Assembly: GCF_050717545.1 (NCBI RefSeq)
Contig: NZ_JBOITN010000041.1
Span: 1 to 64,000, forward strand
Source of the DNA: Clostridium_AD sp050717545
Lineage (GTDB): Bacteria > Bacillota > Clostridia > Clostridiales > Clostridiaceae
Length of the DNA stretch: 64,000 nucleotides
Reading direction: 5' to 3'
The translations under genes were made by a program, and so were the position numbers. The notes below the pieces were generated by a model. That model saw only the letters and a list, made by a program, of their open reading frames with translations, was not told where the DNA came from and searched no databases. Positions 37,992 to 47,270 of this stretch are shown here, piece after piece. Each line of letters begins with the position of its first letter. The stretch's first letter is position 1.

Positions 37992-38026
37992 TTTAATCAT
38001 CTCCTGCGGAGCTGAAATATCGTTAT
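37992..38026 (+). repeat. Dispersed intergenic repeat, copy C
   Basis: TTAATCATCTCC-TGC-GGAGCTGAAATATCGTTA, between the ABC permease stop codon and the operon's hairpin. Confidence 0.8.
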
Positions 38027-38090
38027 TTTAAATATATCTCTCTACTACATATTTTATAATTGAATTTCATTTGCCTCAATAGTTATACCA

Positions 38091-38843
38091 TTAATCTCTT
38101 TTAACAACAGCTTTTCTAACAAACAAATATACAAAACTCATTGTTATTACAAACAAACATATAAATGTTAATACAGACATATAAGAGTTCTTTGAGCTTA
38201 TCCCAAATATATTATCAAAAAAAATCACTGTTTTTTCTCCAAAGTTAGGATTTGTAAAAACCACCCTTCCATAGATAGTCATAATGGCTATAGGGGTTAA
38301 TGATACTAAAATCTTCATTGTTTTATTACAATTGTAAAATATCATTGTTATTAATAGCCCTACTCCAAACGCTGCAATATAAAAAGAAAATAAAAAGGTT
38401 ACTGTCCCGAATAGTGTTTTTATGTCATTACTTTGTACCCACAGTTCAAATCTTGTATTATAATTAAAAGATCCACTATATGCCATATCGTACATTGTGG
38501 GACTAATTGAGAATAAATTATGCACTCTATTTATTATTATATCCAGTACAGACATAACAAGTCCTATAGGTATAATAGATATTACTACACCTTTAAAATA
38601 ATCTACTCTAGGAATGTTATTGGCTTGGCTAAAATAAAAATTTTCTTTAAAAAAGTTTAGACCTAACACAAATAAAAATATTATAGACGCTGATTCCAAT
38701 CCAGATGACTGAACGTCTCCATTAGAAATGCCGCTTAATAACTCAATACCTATTGTTACACTTATCAGTATAGAGTAAAAAATTATTATTGATTTAATGC
38801 TGCTTTTAACATTATATTTAGCAAGCTTATAACTCATCATCAC
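38091..38843 (-). CDS. ABC transporter membrane subunit (GntR-linked)
   Basis: 250 residues with about six hydrophobic segments; starts MMMSYKLAKYNVKSSIKSII and ends in a basic tail. No conserved catalytic motif, as expected for ABC-2-like permeases. Its start overlaps the ATPase gene stop by four bases, so the two are translated together. With the YtrA-like GntR regulator this resembles Ytr/bacteriocin-type export or cell-envelope stress systems; the substrate is unknown. Confidence 0.82.
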   Translation of the reverse strand: MMMSYKLAKYNVKSSIKSIIIFYSILISVTIGIELLSGISNGDVQSSGLESASIIFLFVLGLNFFKENFYFSQANNIPRVDYFKGVVISIIPIGLVMSVLDIIINRVHNLFSISPTMYDMAYSGSFNYNTRFELWVQSNDIKTLFGTVTFLFSFYIAAFGVGLLITMIFYNCNKTMKILVSLTPIAIMTIYGRVVFTNPNFGEKTVIFFDNIFGISSKNSYMSVLTFICLFVITMSFVYLFVRKAVVKRD

Positions 38844-39715
38844 TTTATCCTCCCGTCACTAGTCAAATAAATAAATAGTTTTTGTAGTTCAACCTTTGAA
38901 ACTTCTAAATCTAGTTTTTTCTGCTGGTTCTTTTCCAAGGATCCATTTTCTCCTATTATAACAGCTGATTTAAAGGTCGCCATTTCATCTACACTTATGC
39001 AATTTTTATCTTTAATATAATCATCTATATTTTTATTTAATCCAGAAACACAGTAGCACCCCATTAATAATTCTTCTACACTTTCATCTTTAATTAATTT
39101 CCCATCCTTAATAATAAGAACCCTCTCTATTAATTGTGCAACTTCTTCTATAATATGGGTAGATAGTACAATAGTCTTAGGATTTTCTATATAACTTTCC
39201 ATTAGTTCTTTATAAAACAGTTCTCTATGATTAGCATCTAGTCCTAGAACTGGTTCGTCAAAAATTAATATTTCAGCACCTGATGCCATTGTATTTATAA
39301 TTTTACATATGGAGGAATAGCCTGTTGAAAGTTCTTTTATTTTTTTATTAATATTTAATTCGAACTTTTTAGAAAGTTCTAATGCATATTTCATATCAAA
39401 ATTCGAATAAAACTCCTTAGTCCAATTAAAAAGATCTTTGACTTTCATAGACTGCGGATATAAGTCTTGCTCTTCCATAAAATAGATTTTTCCCAGACAA
39501 CTTTTATCGTCATGCAAGTTCTTATCGTCTATACAAATAGTCCCCTTATCTAAAAAAATTCTATTGTTTATAATATTTAAAAGAGTTGTTTTTCCTGCTC
39601 CATTTCTTCCTAGTAACCCATATATTTTATTTTCTTCTATATTTAATGTGATATTATCTAAAGCAAAAGTATCCCCATATTTTTTACTTGCATTTGAAAC
39701 CTTTATTGCGCCCAT
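38840..39715 (-). CDS. ABC transporter ATPase (GntR-linked)
   Basis: 291 residues. Walker A GRNGAGKTT near 36-44, signature ELSTGYSSICK in place of LSGGQ (the TG replacing GG is seen in this Ytr-like branch), Walker B ILIFDEPVLGLD, H-loop STHIIEE. ATG 39715 is chosen since GGAGGG lies seven bases upstream, inside the last codons of the regulator gene. Powers the permease encoded next. Confidence 0.9.
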   Translation of the reverse strand: MGAIKVSNASKKYGDTFALDNITLNIEENKIYGLLGRNGAGKTTLLNIINNRIFLDKGTICIDDKNLHDDKSCLGKIYFMEEQDLYPQSMKVKDLFNWTKEFYSNFDMKYALELSKKFELNINKKIKELSTGYSSICKIINTMASGAEILIFDEPVLGLDANHRELFYKELMESYIENPKTIVLSTHIIEEVAQLIERVLIIKDGKLIKDESVEELLMGCYCVSGLNKNIDDYIKDKNCISVDEMATFKSAVIIGENGSLEKNQQKKLDLEVSKVELQKLFIYLTSDGRIK

Positions 39716-39716
39716 A

Positions 39717-40079
39717 TTAAATCCCTCCATCTATCATTTTAATAATATCCTTACTTGAGATATCTAACTTTTTAGCTTCTTCTATTAAGACTACAATATA
39801 ATTGTTGTAAAAATTTTCTTTTCTTTTTTTTGTTAACATTTCTTTACTCCCAGTTACAACAAACATACCAACACCCCTTTTTTTATATATAATTCCTTCA
39901 TCTACAAGTAAATTAAATCCTTTTGCTACTGTAGCAGGATTTATTTTATACTTAACTGAAATTTCTGTTGTAGATGGAATAACAGTTTCTTCCTCAAATA
40001 CTCCCTTAAGAACATTGTTCTCAATATCTTTAGCAATCTGCATATATATAGGCAACTCATTATTAAAATCTAATTTCAT
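39717..40079 (-). CDS. GntR family repressor (YtrA subfamily)
   Basis: 120 residues: winged helix-turn-helix (DIENNVLKGVFEEETVIPST, YKINPATVAKGFNLLVDEGI) plus the short two-helix C-terminal dimer tail of the YtrA group, with no ligand-binding domain. First gene of the operon and likely repressor of its own promoter through the inverted repeat at 40103-40124. Confidence 0.9.
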   Translation of the reverse strand: MKLDFNNELPIYMQIAKDIENNVLKGVFEEETVIPSTTEISVKYKINPATVAKGFNLLVDEGIIYKKRGVGMFVVTGSKEMLTKKRKENFYNNYIVVLIEEAKKLDISSKDIIKMIDGGI

Positions 40080-40102
40080 ATTATCACCTCTTTGCTTAAT
40101 TG

Positions 40103-40151
40103 GTTAATTACTTATGTAACTAACTATACAACCTAATGATTTCCTTGTCAA
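40103..40151 (-). promoter_or_regulatory. Promoter and YtrA-type operator of the GntR-ABC operon
   Basis: Minus-strand TTGACA (40151-40146), 17 bases, TATAGT (40128-40123). Overlapping the -10 and start site is the inverted repeat GTTAGTTAC-ATAA-GTAATTAAC (8 of 9 pairs), of the form bound by YtrA-like GntR repressors. Confidence 0.75.
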
Positions 40152-40236
40152 TAGAAAATTAGTTTATTTTAATATATAAAAATTAATGCAGTAATTATTT
40201 ACGCAGATTTCACAGCATTTACTTATATCCAAAAAT

Positions 40237-40279
40237 AAAATGCCCAAGTATTATGCAATTCATAATACTTGGGCATTTT
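40237..40279. terminator. Terminator of the copper operon
   Basis: A perfect 19-bp stem, AAAATGCCCAAGTATTATG with its complement, loop CAATT. Bordered by A and T runs, about 30 bases past the copZ stop codon. Confidence 0.92.
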
Positions 40280-40307
40280 CACATTTTAATTTAATTATTT
40301 CTTATAT

Positions 40308-40520
40308 TTAAGCTATTTCTATTTTTACTACGTCATAACCAACTACATCAATAGCTGCCTTTATAACCTCATCAGTTATATCTTCACTAAAAAGCGCTGT
40401 TGCAAGCTTTTTATCAAGACTTACCTCAACATCTTTTGCTCCAATTTCTTTTAACGCCTCGCTAACATGGTTTACACAATGCTGACAACTCATTCCTTCT
40501 ATAGTCATTTTCTTTTTCAT
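40308..40520 (-). CDS. copZ: CopZ copper chaperone
   Basis: 70-residue heavy-metal-associated domain with the Cu(I)-binding GMSCQHC (Cys12, Cys15). Cytoplasmic carrier that hands Cu(I) to CopA or to the CsoR regulator. Follows copA by about 45 bases on the same strand; ATG after GGGGAG. Confidence 0.93.
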   Translation of the reverse strand: MKKKMTIEGMSCQHCVNHVSEALKEIGAKDVEVSLDKKLATALFSEDITDEVIKAAIDVVGYDVVKIEIA

Positions 40521-40566
40521 TTTTATTTCTCCCCTCGATTTGTATTTTTCATTTAAATCTATAATT

Positions 40567-43005
40567 CTATCTTAATGGCTTAAAGCCTTTTAAGCGTAAT
40601 GCATTTGTTAAAACAGAAACTGAACTAAAGCTCATTGCAAGTGCTGCAATAATAGGATTCAAAAGTGGACCTCCAAATATGTGTAACACTCCCATTGCAA
40701 CTGGAATTCCTAATATATTGTAACCAAATGCCCAAGATAAATTCTGCTTTATATTTGTTATAGTTTTCTTACTAAGCTCTAGTGCTGTAGGTACGTCCAT
40801 TAAGTCACTTCTCATAAGCACAATATCTGCTGATTCCATAGCAACGTCTGTACCAGATCCTATGGCAATGCCGATATCAGCCTGAGCAAGTGCTGGAGCA
40901 TCATTAATTCCATCTCCAACCATAGCAACTTTTTTCCCTTCAGCTTGTAGTTTTTTAACTTCACTCGCTTTATCCTCTGGTAGAACTTCGGCTAGTATTC
41001 TATCAATACCAACTTGCTTAGCTATCGCTGCAGCAGTCCTTTTATTATCACCAGTTATCATAGCAACTTCTATTCCCATACTATGAAGTCTTTCTATTGC
41101 TTTTTTGCTATTTTCCTTAACTGTATCAGCAACTGCAATGATTCCAGTTAACTTATTTTCTATTGCAATATACATTGGAGTTTTTCCTTCTTCTGCAAGT
41201 CTGTTTGAAACATCTTCTAATTCATCCAGTGAAATTTCACTCTCTATCATAAGTTTTCTGTTTCCTAGTATTATTTTATTCCCATCTATACTAACCTCTA
41301 TTCCATAACCAGGTATAGCTTTAAATTTATCTACTTTCTTAAATTCCAATAATTTTTCTTGGGCGTCCTTAACTATAGCCTCACCTAATGGATGCTCTGA
41401 TCCTTTTTCTGCCGAGGCTGCTATTTGAAGTAAGAATTCCTGGTCGGTACCATCTATTGTAACTATATCAGTTACCTTTGGTTTTCCCTGCGTAAGAGTT
41501 CCAGTCTTATCAAACACTATAGTTTGAATTTTATGTGCAGTTTCAAGCGCTGTACCACTTTTTATAAGTACTCCATACTCCGCACCTTTACCTGTTCCAA
41601 CCATTATCGCTGTTGGAGTTGCTAGGCCAAGAGCACAAGGACATGCTATTACAAGCACCGAAATGAATATTGTTAATGAAAACACTCCCGTTTCTCCAGA
41701 TATATACCAAGCCAGTGATGAAACTAGAGCAAGGCCTATAACTACAGGTACAAAGTAGCCCGATATAATATCTGCCATTGCGGCTATTGGAGCCTTTGAT
41801 CCTTGAGCATTCTCAACTAAGGTTATTATTTGAGATAGCGCAGTATCTTTACCAACTTTAGTTGCTTTAAACTTAATAGCTCCATTTTTATTTATACTTG
41901 CACCAATTATATTGCTACCAATGCTTTTTTCTACTGGCATACTCTCACCTGTAAGCATTGATTCATCTACAGATGTAGTTCCCTCTACAACCTCACCGTC
42001 TACAGGCATTTTTGCGCCGGGCTTAACTATTACTATATCTCCAACTTCAACTTCATCAATTGGAATTTCTATTTCTTTATTATCTCTAACTATTGTAGCA
42101 GTTTTTGGAGCAAGGCCCATAAGTTTTTTAATCGCCTCAGAGGTTTTTCCTTTTGTTACTGATTCCAAATACTTGCCAAGAGTTATAAGTGTAAGAATTA
42201 CACCTGCCGATTCAAAATACATTTCGTAATTCATATCTCCCATAATCGTTATTTCATAAACAGCAAATAAACTATACAAAACTGCTGCAGAAGTTCCTAT
42301 GGATATAAGAGAATCCATATTTGGACTTAATCTAAATAACGATTTGAAGCCAACTATATAATATTTTCTACCTGTATATATTATTGGTATAACAAGCAGT
42401 AATTGTAGAATTGCATAAATCTCCATATGCATCATTGGATTAATAACTTGAGGAAGTTCTACTACCATAGGCACCATTGCAACTAATAATAACGGTACAC
42501 CAAAAATCGCAGATATTAAAAACCTATTCCATAAAGCTTTTATTTGTTTTTCTTTTTTTTCTTTATCAACGTCTACATTGCTTTCATCCTCTATTGCTTT
42601 ATATCCTGCTTTTTCAATTGCTTTCTTTATATCTGCTGTCCTTACTAATGAAGGTTCAAAAGAAATAGTTAATTTTTCAGTGGCAAAGTTAACATTTGAT
42701 TCAACTACACCCTTAAGTTTCCTAGTTGTTCTTTCTATATTCTTAGCGCAAGCAGAACAAGTCATTCCCTCTAGCTTTAAGGTTTTATTAGTTGTTTGTA
42801 CTAATAGTTTGTACCCCGCTTTCTCCACCGCACTTTGTATATCTTCTAATTTAATTTTTGACTCATCATAATTTATATTTAATTTCTCACTAGCAAAGTT
42901 TACACTTGCATCCTCCACTCCTGGCAATTTTTTTGAAACTCTTTCTACAGCCTTAGCGCAAGCAGAACAAGTCATTCCCTCTATTTTAAGTATTTTATTT
43001 TCCAT
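40567..43005 (-). CDS. copA: CopA copper-exporting P1B-type ATPase
   Basis: 812 residues: two N-terminal metal-binding domains each with GMTCSAC, eight membrane helices with the transport motif IACPCALGLATP, phosphorylation motif DKTGTLTQGKP, TGES actuator loop, SEHPLG of the nucleotide domain and GDGINDAPALA. CPC and the two HMA domains mark a Cu(I) exporter. ATG 43005 is picked because GGGAGGAG lies just before it; it overlaps nothing and sits 16 bases after csoR. Confidence 0.95.
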   Translation of the reverse strand: MENKILKIEGMTCSACAKAVERVSKKLPGVEDASVNFASEKLNINYDESKIKLEDIQSAVEKAGYKLLVQTTNKTLKLEGMTCSACAKNIERTTRKLKGVVESNVNFATEKLTISFEPSLVRTADIKKAIEKAGYKAIEDESNVDVDKEKKEKQIKALWNRFLISAIFGVPLLLVAMVPMVVELPQVINPMMHMEIYAILQLLLVIPIIYTGRKYYIVGFKSLFRLSPNMDSLISIGTSAAVLYSLFAVYEITIMGDMNYEMYFESAGVILTLITLGKYLESVTKGKTSEAIKKLMGLAPKTATIVRDNKEIEIPIDEVEVGDIVIVKPGAKMPVDGEVVEGTTSVDESMLTGESMPVEKSIGSNIIGASINKNGAIKFKATKVGKDTALSQIITLVENAQGSKAPIAAMADIISGYFVPVVIGLALVSSLAWYISGETGVFSLTIFISVLVIACPCALGLATPTAIMVGTGKGAEYGVLIKSGTALETAHKIQTIVFDKTGTLTQGKPKVTDIVTIDGTDQEFLLQIAASAEKGSEHPLGEAIVKDAQEKLLEFKKVDKFKAIPGYGIEVSIDGNKIILGNRKLMIESEISLDELEDVSNRLAEEGKTPMYIAIENKLTGIIAVADTVKENSKKAIERLHSMGIEVAMITGDNKRTAAAIAKQVGIDRILAEVLPEDKASEVKKLQAEGKKVAMVGDGINDAPALAQADIGIAIGSGTDVAMESADIVLMRSDLMDVPTALELSKKTITNIKQNLSWAFGYNILGIPVAMGVLHIFGGPLLNPIIAALAMSFSSVSVLTNALRLKGFKPLR

Positions 43006-43021
43006 GTTACACTCCTCCCTA

Positions 43022-43291
43022 TTATTTATTGCCAATTAATTTAGCAAGTAATTCTACTATTTCATCAACCTTTTCCTCGCCTGTATTATTTATAAATGCA
43101 TCTTTTACGCAATGATTGAGATGTTGCTTTAATATCAACATATTTGCTTTTTTAAGTAGGGATTGCGCTGCAATTATTTGATTTGATACATCAATGCAAT
43201 ATCTATCATCCTCCATCATCTTGATTATCCCATCAATCTGTCCTTTTGATGTTTTAAGTGATTGAATTGCTTTCAATTGATCTTTATTCAT
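43022..43291 (-). CDS. csoR: CsoR copper-sensing repressor
   Basis: 89-residue four-helix DUF156 repressor. Cys32, His57 and Cys61 reproduce the C-(24)-H-(3)-C spacing of Cu(I)-binding CsoR (Cys36, His61, Cys65 in the Mycobacterium protein). Cu(I) binding releases it from DNA and allows expression of copA-copZ. First gene of the operon; ATG behind GGGAGG. Confidence 0.93.
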   Translation of the reverse strand: MNKDQLKAIQSLKTSKGQIDGIIKMMEDDRYCIDVSNQIIAAQSLLKKANMLILKQHLNHCVKDAFINNTGEEKVDEIVELLAKLIGNK

Positions 43292-43340
43292 TTGGCTTCT
43301 ACCTCCCTTATATTATAAGGTATAAAATTTTAAATTTATT

Positions 43341-43362
43341 CCCTACCCAGTAGGGGGGTGTA
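43341..43362. promoter_or_regulatory. CsoR-type operator
   Basis: CCCTACCCAGTAGGGGGG is a G/C-tract pseudo-palindrome of the type bound by CsoR, about 50 bases before csoR, in otherwise extremely AT-rich DNA. The remaining 43363-43657 has no gene and no strong promoter I can assign for the plus-strand regulator. Confidence 0.8.
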
Positions 43363-43657
43363 TATTTTATAAAAAAACATTAATCAAATAATATTTTTTT
43401 TAATCTATAACTATATACTAACATATTTATATGTGTTTTTTATGAAGAAACTATATTTATTAATATTATAAACTGTTCTTGGCAATTTTATGCTGAATTT
43501 TCTAAAAAAGGCTGTACCCATACATATTTAGTCCCTTAACAATCATATATATTCTTCATATTTTCCTCACAATTGAAGTTTATACTATAATTATATCAAA
43601 TTAAATTTCTCACTAGCGTATACTATAAATAATACTTTAAAATACAGGAGTGAAAAT

Positions 43658-44353
43658 ATGAATAATAAAACGAGAATTTTAGTTGTTGATGACGAGCAGA
43701 AAATTTTAGATGTAATTAAAGCTTATTTAATAAAGGAAGGTTTCGATGTTTTAACCGCATCAGATGGTCAAGAAGCTTTGAATATATTTAAAAATGAACA
43801 AATTCATTTAATTATATTAGATTTATTGCTTCCCAAAATTTCTGGTGAGAAGGTATGTAACAAAATTAGAGCTACATCATCAGTACCAATTATTATGCTT
43901 ACAGCAAAAACTGAGGAAGACAATAAAATAGAAGGTCTCGCTATTGGAGCGGATGATTATATAACAAAACCCTTTAGCAATAGAGAACTTGTTGGTAGAG
44001 TTAAAGCAATCATTAGAAGAACTTATAGAGATATTAACCCACTTGCCCAGCTATTAATTATAAATAATGGTGATCTTGAAATAAATATTGAAAAAATGAT
44101 TGTAAAAAAACAAGGTAGCCCCATATCTCTGACTTCTAATGAATTTAAAGTTCTAATTGCTTTGCTAACTAATCCTGGGCAAATATTCTCAAGGGAACAA
44201 TTAGTAAATAAAGCTTTTGGAATAGATTATGATGGTTTTGATAGAACTATTGATACTCATATTAAAAACATTAGGCAGAAAATTGAAGACGACCATAAAA
44301 AGCCACAATATATTGTTTCAGTATACGGAATGGGTTATAAATTCAATGGTTAA
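43658..44353 (+). CDS. OmpR/PhoB-type response regulator
   Basis: 231 residues: receiver domain with DD at 11-12, Asp55 acceptor in LIILDLLLPK and KPF at about 109, then a winged-helix domain (LTSNEFKVLIALLTNPGQIFSREQL, DRTIDTHIKNIRQKIED). Transcribed with the kinase gene 44 bases downstream and divergent from csoR. A role in copper response is inferred from position and the kinase's Met-rich loop. Confidence 0.92.
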   Translation: MNNKTRILVVDDEQKILDVIKAYLIKEGFDVLTASDGQEALNIFKNEQIHLIILDLLLPKISGEKVCNKIRATSSVPIIMLTAKTEEDNKIEGLAIGADDYITKPFSNRELVGRVKAIIRRTYRDINPLAQLLIINNGDLEINIEKMIVKKQGSPISLTSNEFKVLIALLTNPGQIFSREQLVNKAFGIDYDGFDRTIDTHIKNIRQKIEDDHKKPQYIVSVYGMGYKFNG

Positions 44354-44397
44354 TAGTTCTTGTATCTTAACTCAAATGAAAATATGGGGTGAATGAA

Positions 44398-45804
44398 ATG
44401 AAATTGTCTTTATCAAAAAAATTATCCTTAGGGTTTCTTCTTACTGCCATTGTATCTATTCTCATTGCAGTGTTAATTTCAAATTCTATGATTGGTAAAA
44501 AATTTAACAATTATTTAATTGATGAGCATAAAAATAAAGTAGATAAAATTGCAACTACAATAGATGGCTTATACAACCTGAAAACAGGCTTTTCATCTAC
44601 TGGAAAAGAGGAAATACTAAGATATGCTAATGCAGAAAAATTATATATTGAAGTAAAAGATTCAACTGGGATTACTGTCTTTACCTCAGGCAACTTAAAT
44701 TCAGGTAATAATAATATGATGGGTTCAATGATGAATTCAATGATGAATAATTTTTCTTCAATAAAGCCCGGTCAATACACCGAAGATAGTTACCCATTAA
44801 GCAAAAATAATAAAAAAATTGGGACCATAGTCTTTGGGTATTACGGTACCTCTTTTTTAAATGCAGGAGCACTAACTTTTAAACAAACCTTGAATCACTC
44901 CTTTTTTCTTTCTGGTTTTATAGCTTTAATATTTGGGTTAATCGTAAGCATTTTTCTTTCAAAGCAAATATCCTCACCTTTAACAAAAATCACTGAAACC
45001 GCTAATAGAATTAGAAATGGAGATTTAGAAGTTAGATCTCATGTTACATCTAAAACCAAAGAAATAGATGATTTGAAAGATTCAATAAACTATCTCGCAC
45101 GAACCTTGCAAGAACAAGAGCTTCTTAGAAAAAGATTGACGTCAGACATGGCTCATGAGCTTAGGACACCTCTTACTAATTTAAAATCACATATAGAAGC
45201 ATTACTAGATAAGGTTTGGGAACCTACAGAAAAAGTACTAACAAGTTTTTATGAAGAAATAGAACGTTTAATAAAATTAGTTGAAGGACTTAGCAATATA
45301 GCTAAACTTGAACAAACAAACCTAAACTTAAATAAATCTAGGTTTAACTTATCCTTAGAACTTGAAAAAATAATAACTTCTTTTCAACCTCAATATAGCA
45401 ATTCATCTTTGCAAATATACTCAAAATTACCATCAAATGTAGAAGTATTAATGGATAAAGACAAAATAAAACAAGTAATATATAATTTGCTTTCAAATTC
45501 ACTTAAATATTCAAAAGCAGGTGGAGAAGTTACATTAACTCTAAATTCTGATGTTAATAACATAACTATCCAATTAAAAGACAATGGAATTGGAATATCC
45601 CAAAAAGATTTGCCATTCATATTTGAAAGATTTTACCGGAGCGATGAATCCCGCGATAAAAATACTGGAGGTACTGGTATTGGTTTGACTATTGTAAAAG
45701 CTATAGTTGAATGTCATAATGGTACAATTAAGGTAAAAAGCAAATTGGGTTACGGAAGTACTTTTGTGCTTACATTTCCTAAAGCTATAACTAAAGCCAG
45801 TTGA
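44398..45804 (+). CDS. Sensor histidine kinase with Met-rich external loop
   Basis: 468 residues. TM1 at 11-30, an extracytoplasmic loop of about 130 residues, TM2 near 165-185, HAMP, phosphoacceptor helix SDMAHELRTPLTNLKSH, then HATPase with N, G1 (KDNGIGIS), F and G2 (GGTGIGLTIV). The loop contains MMGSMMNSMMNN, paired methionines at 107-108, 111-112 and 115-116, a pattern seen in Cu(I)/Ag(I)-binding proteins. Next to csoR-copA-copZ this suggests a copper sensor. ATG 44398 has GGGGTG at proper distance; GTG 44389 is the alternative. Confidence 0.88.
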   Translation: MKLSLSKKLSLGFLLTAIVSILIAVLISNSMIGKKFNNYLIDEHKNKVDKIATTIDGLYNLKTGFSSTGKEEILRYANAEKLYIEVKDSTGITVFTSGNLNSGNNNMMGSMMNSMMNNFSSIKPGQYTEDSYPLSKNNKKIGTIVFGYYGTSFLNAGALTFKQTLNHSFFLSGFIALIFGLIVSIFLSKQISSPLTKITETANRIRNGDLEVRSHVTSKTKEIDDLKDSINYLARTLQEQELLRKRLTSDMAHELRTPLTNLKSHIEALLDKVWEPTEKVLTSFYEEIERLIKLVEGLSNIAKLEQTNLNLNKSRFNLSLELEKIITSFQPQYSNSSLQIYSKLPSNVEVLMDKDKIKQVIYNLLSNSLKYSKAGGEVTLTLNSDVNNITIQLKDNGIGISQKDLPFIFERFYRSDESRDKNTGGTGIGLTIVKAIVECHNGTIKVKSKLGYGSTFVLTFPKAITKAS

Positions 45805-45824
45805 CTAAGTCATCTGGCTTTAGT
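45793..45824 (+). terminator. Terminator 1 of the two-component operon
   Basis: AAGCCAGTTGAC and GTCATCTGGCTT pair with wobbles around TAA, overlapping the kinase stop codon, followed by a weak T-containing tract. Confidence 0.65.
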
Positions 45825-45829
45825 GTTCT

Positions 45830-45861
45830 AACCCCTCCGATATTGGTTTATCGAAGGGGTT
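45830..45861. terminator. Terminator 2, between convergent genes
   Basis: AACCCCTCCGATA and TATCGAAGGGGTT form a 13-bp stem with one mismatch, followed by GTTGTT. It lies between the kinase gene and the convergent DUF445 gene. Confidence 0.7.
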
Positions 45862-45888
45862 GTTGTTAATGGTGTTAATATGTGTAGT

Positions 45889-47268
45889 TTAAAAATTAAC
45901 ATTAAATATATTGGGCAATATCCAATTATAAATCAAATGAGTTACAACAAAAACAAAACCACCGAATAATGCGCCTACTACACATCCATTGATACGAATT
46001 GCATGAAGATTATTCCCAGCCTTCTGATTTATAAAATCATTTAAAGATTCATCATTCATGTTATTCAATACTTGTTTCACTATATAACCTACATTTTGAT
46101 ACTTAGATCCAATAAATCTAAATACAGACTCCTTAATTAATCCATCTATATTTTTTTTGTGAGCATCGTCAGTTTTTAAATCATTCCAGCTATTACCCAA
46201 CTGAATTTTTATCACATTAACAATAGATACTATATCTTGCATGTTCAATATGTTTATTTCAAATTTATTACACTTCTCTATTGGATTATTAGACAAATAA
46301 AGTTCTTTATCAGTAATGATTTTTAAAACTTCTTTAATTATTTCATTAAAATAATCCTTAAGCGAAATTTCTTTAATTATTTCCATTTTCCATTCTTCTA
46401 TATCACCTTTAGCTTTATCATCTAAATTAACTTTTTTGAATATCTGTTTAATTTGCTTTATTATTTCAAGTCGTACTATATCATCTTCATTTTTTAAATT
46501 TAAAAGAAGTTTATTGCTTTGCTTTAGTATTGATATTGTAATATCTGAAGTACTTATTGCCTTTACAGATTTTAAAATACCAATGATTTTTTCCATAACA
46601 AGACTATTAGCTTCTTTCTTTAAAACATCATTAACAATTTTTTGTAATATCTTCTTTGTACCATCACGATTTACATATTCAATTACACTATCTATTATAA
46701 TATTAAATACCTCTTTGAATTCATCACTTTCAAGTCCATATGAAATACCTTTATCTAAATAAACCGATACATCTATTATTCCAATTTTTTGTTTAATATG
46801 TTTCTCTAAAAATTCAGCAAATTCTAGTGAATCCACACTATCTATTTTTTCTATAAAGTAGTCTACTAATTTTTCATATAAATCACTTCTTGTACTTACA
46901 TTCTTTTCAACAAAACCAATTAACCTATCCGTTATATTAATTTCTTCAATTTTACTCCTCAACACTTTTTCACTTAGCAACTCATTTTGTACCATATTGG
47001 CTAAAGAATCTACTATAATCTCTCTATTCTTAGATATTATAGCAGTGTGTGAAGCAACTATAGGTATTTTGCCAACCAAAAATGGTTCTTTAAATAACGC
47101 AGTTATAGCAAACCAATCCGCAATTGAACCAACTAGTGCTGCTTCAATAACAAAACTTAAAAATTCAACCCATGCACTATTTCTAAAATTAATTTTTATA
47201 AAAGTGATTATAATAACTAATATTGTTAAACCAACAATTGATAAATCCGCTATTTTCTTATTTCTCAT
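45889..47268 (-). CDS. DUF445 family membrane protein, copy 2
   Basis: 459 residues: N-terminal hydrophobic hairpin with the family motif ALVGSIADWFAITALFKEPF, LVGKIPIVASHTAIISKNRE, a long helical middle (likely extended bundle), and a C-terminal helix after RINGCVVGALFGGFVFVV. Both ends sit in the membrane, a layout typical of DUF445 (YheB-like). Biochemical role unknown; bacterial relatives have been tied to envelope or spore-coat functions. It begins two bases after the stop of its tandem paralogue, so they are co-expressed. Confidence 0.85.
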   Translation of the reverse strand: MRNKKIADLSIVGLTILVIIITFIKINFRNSAWVEFLSFVIEAALVGSIADWFAITALFKEPFLVGKIPIVASHTAIISKNREIIVDSLANMVQNELLSEKVLRSKIEEINITDRLIGFVEKNVSTRSDLYEKLVDYFIEKIDSVDSLEFAEFLEKHIKQKIGIIDVSVYLDKGISYGLESDEFKEVFNIIIDSVIEYVNRDGTKKILQKIVNDVLKKEANSLVMEKIIGILKSVKAISTSDITISILKQSNKLLLNLKNEDDIVRLEIIKQIKQIFKKVNLDDKAKGDIEEWKMEIIKEISLKDYFNEIIKEVLKIITDKELYLSNNPIEKCNKFEINILNMQDIVSIVNVIKIQLGNSWNDLKTDDAHKKNIDGLIKESVFRFIGSKYQNVGYIVKQVLNNMNDESLNDFINQKAGNNLHAIRINGCVVGALFGGFVFVVTHLIYNWILPNIFNVNF

Positions 47269-47270
47269 TA

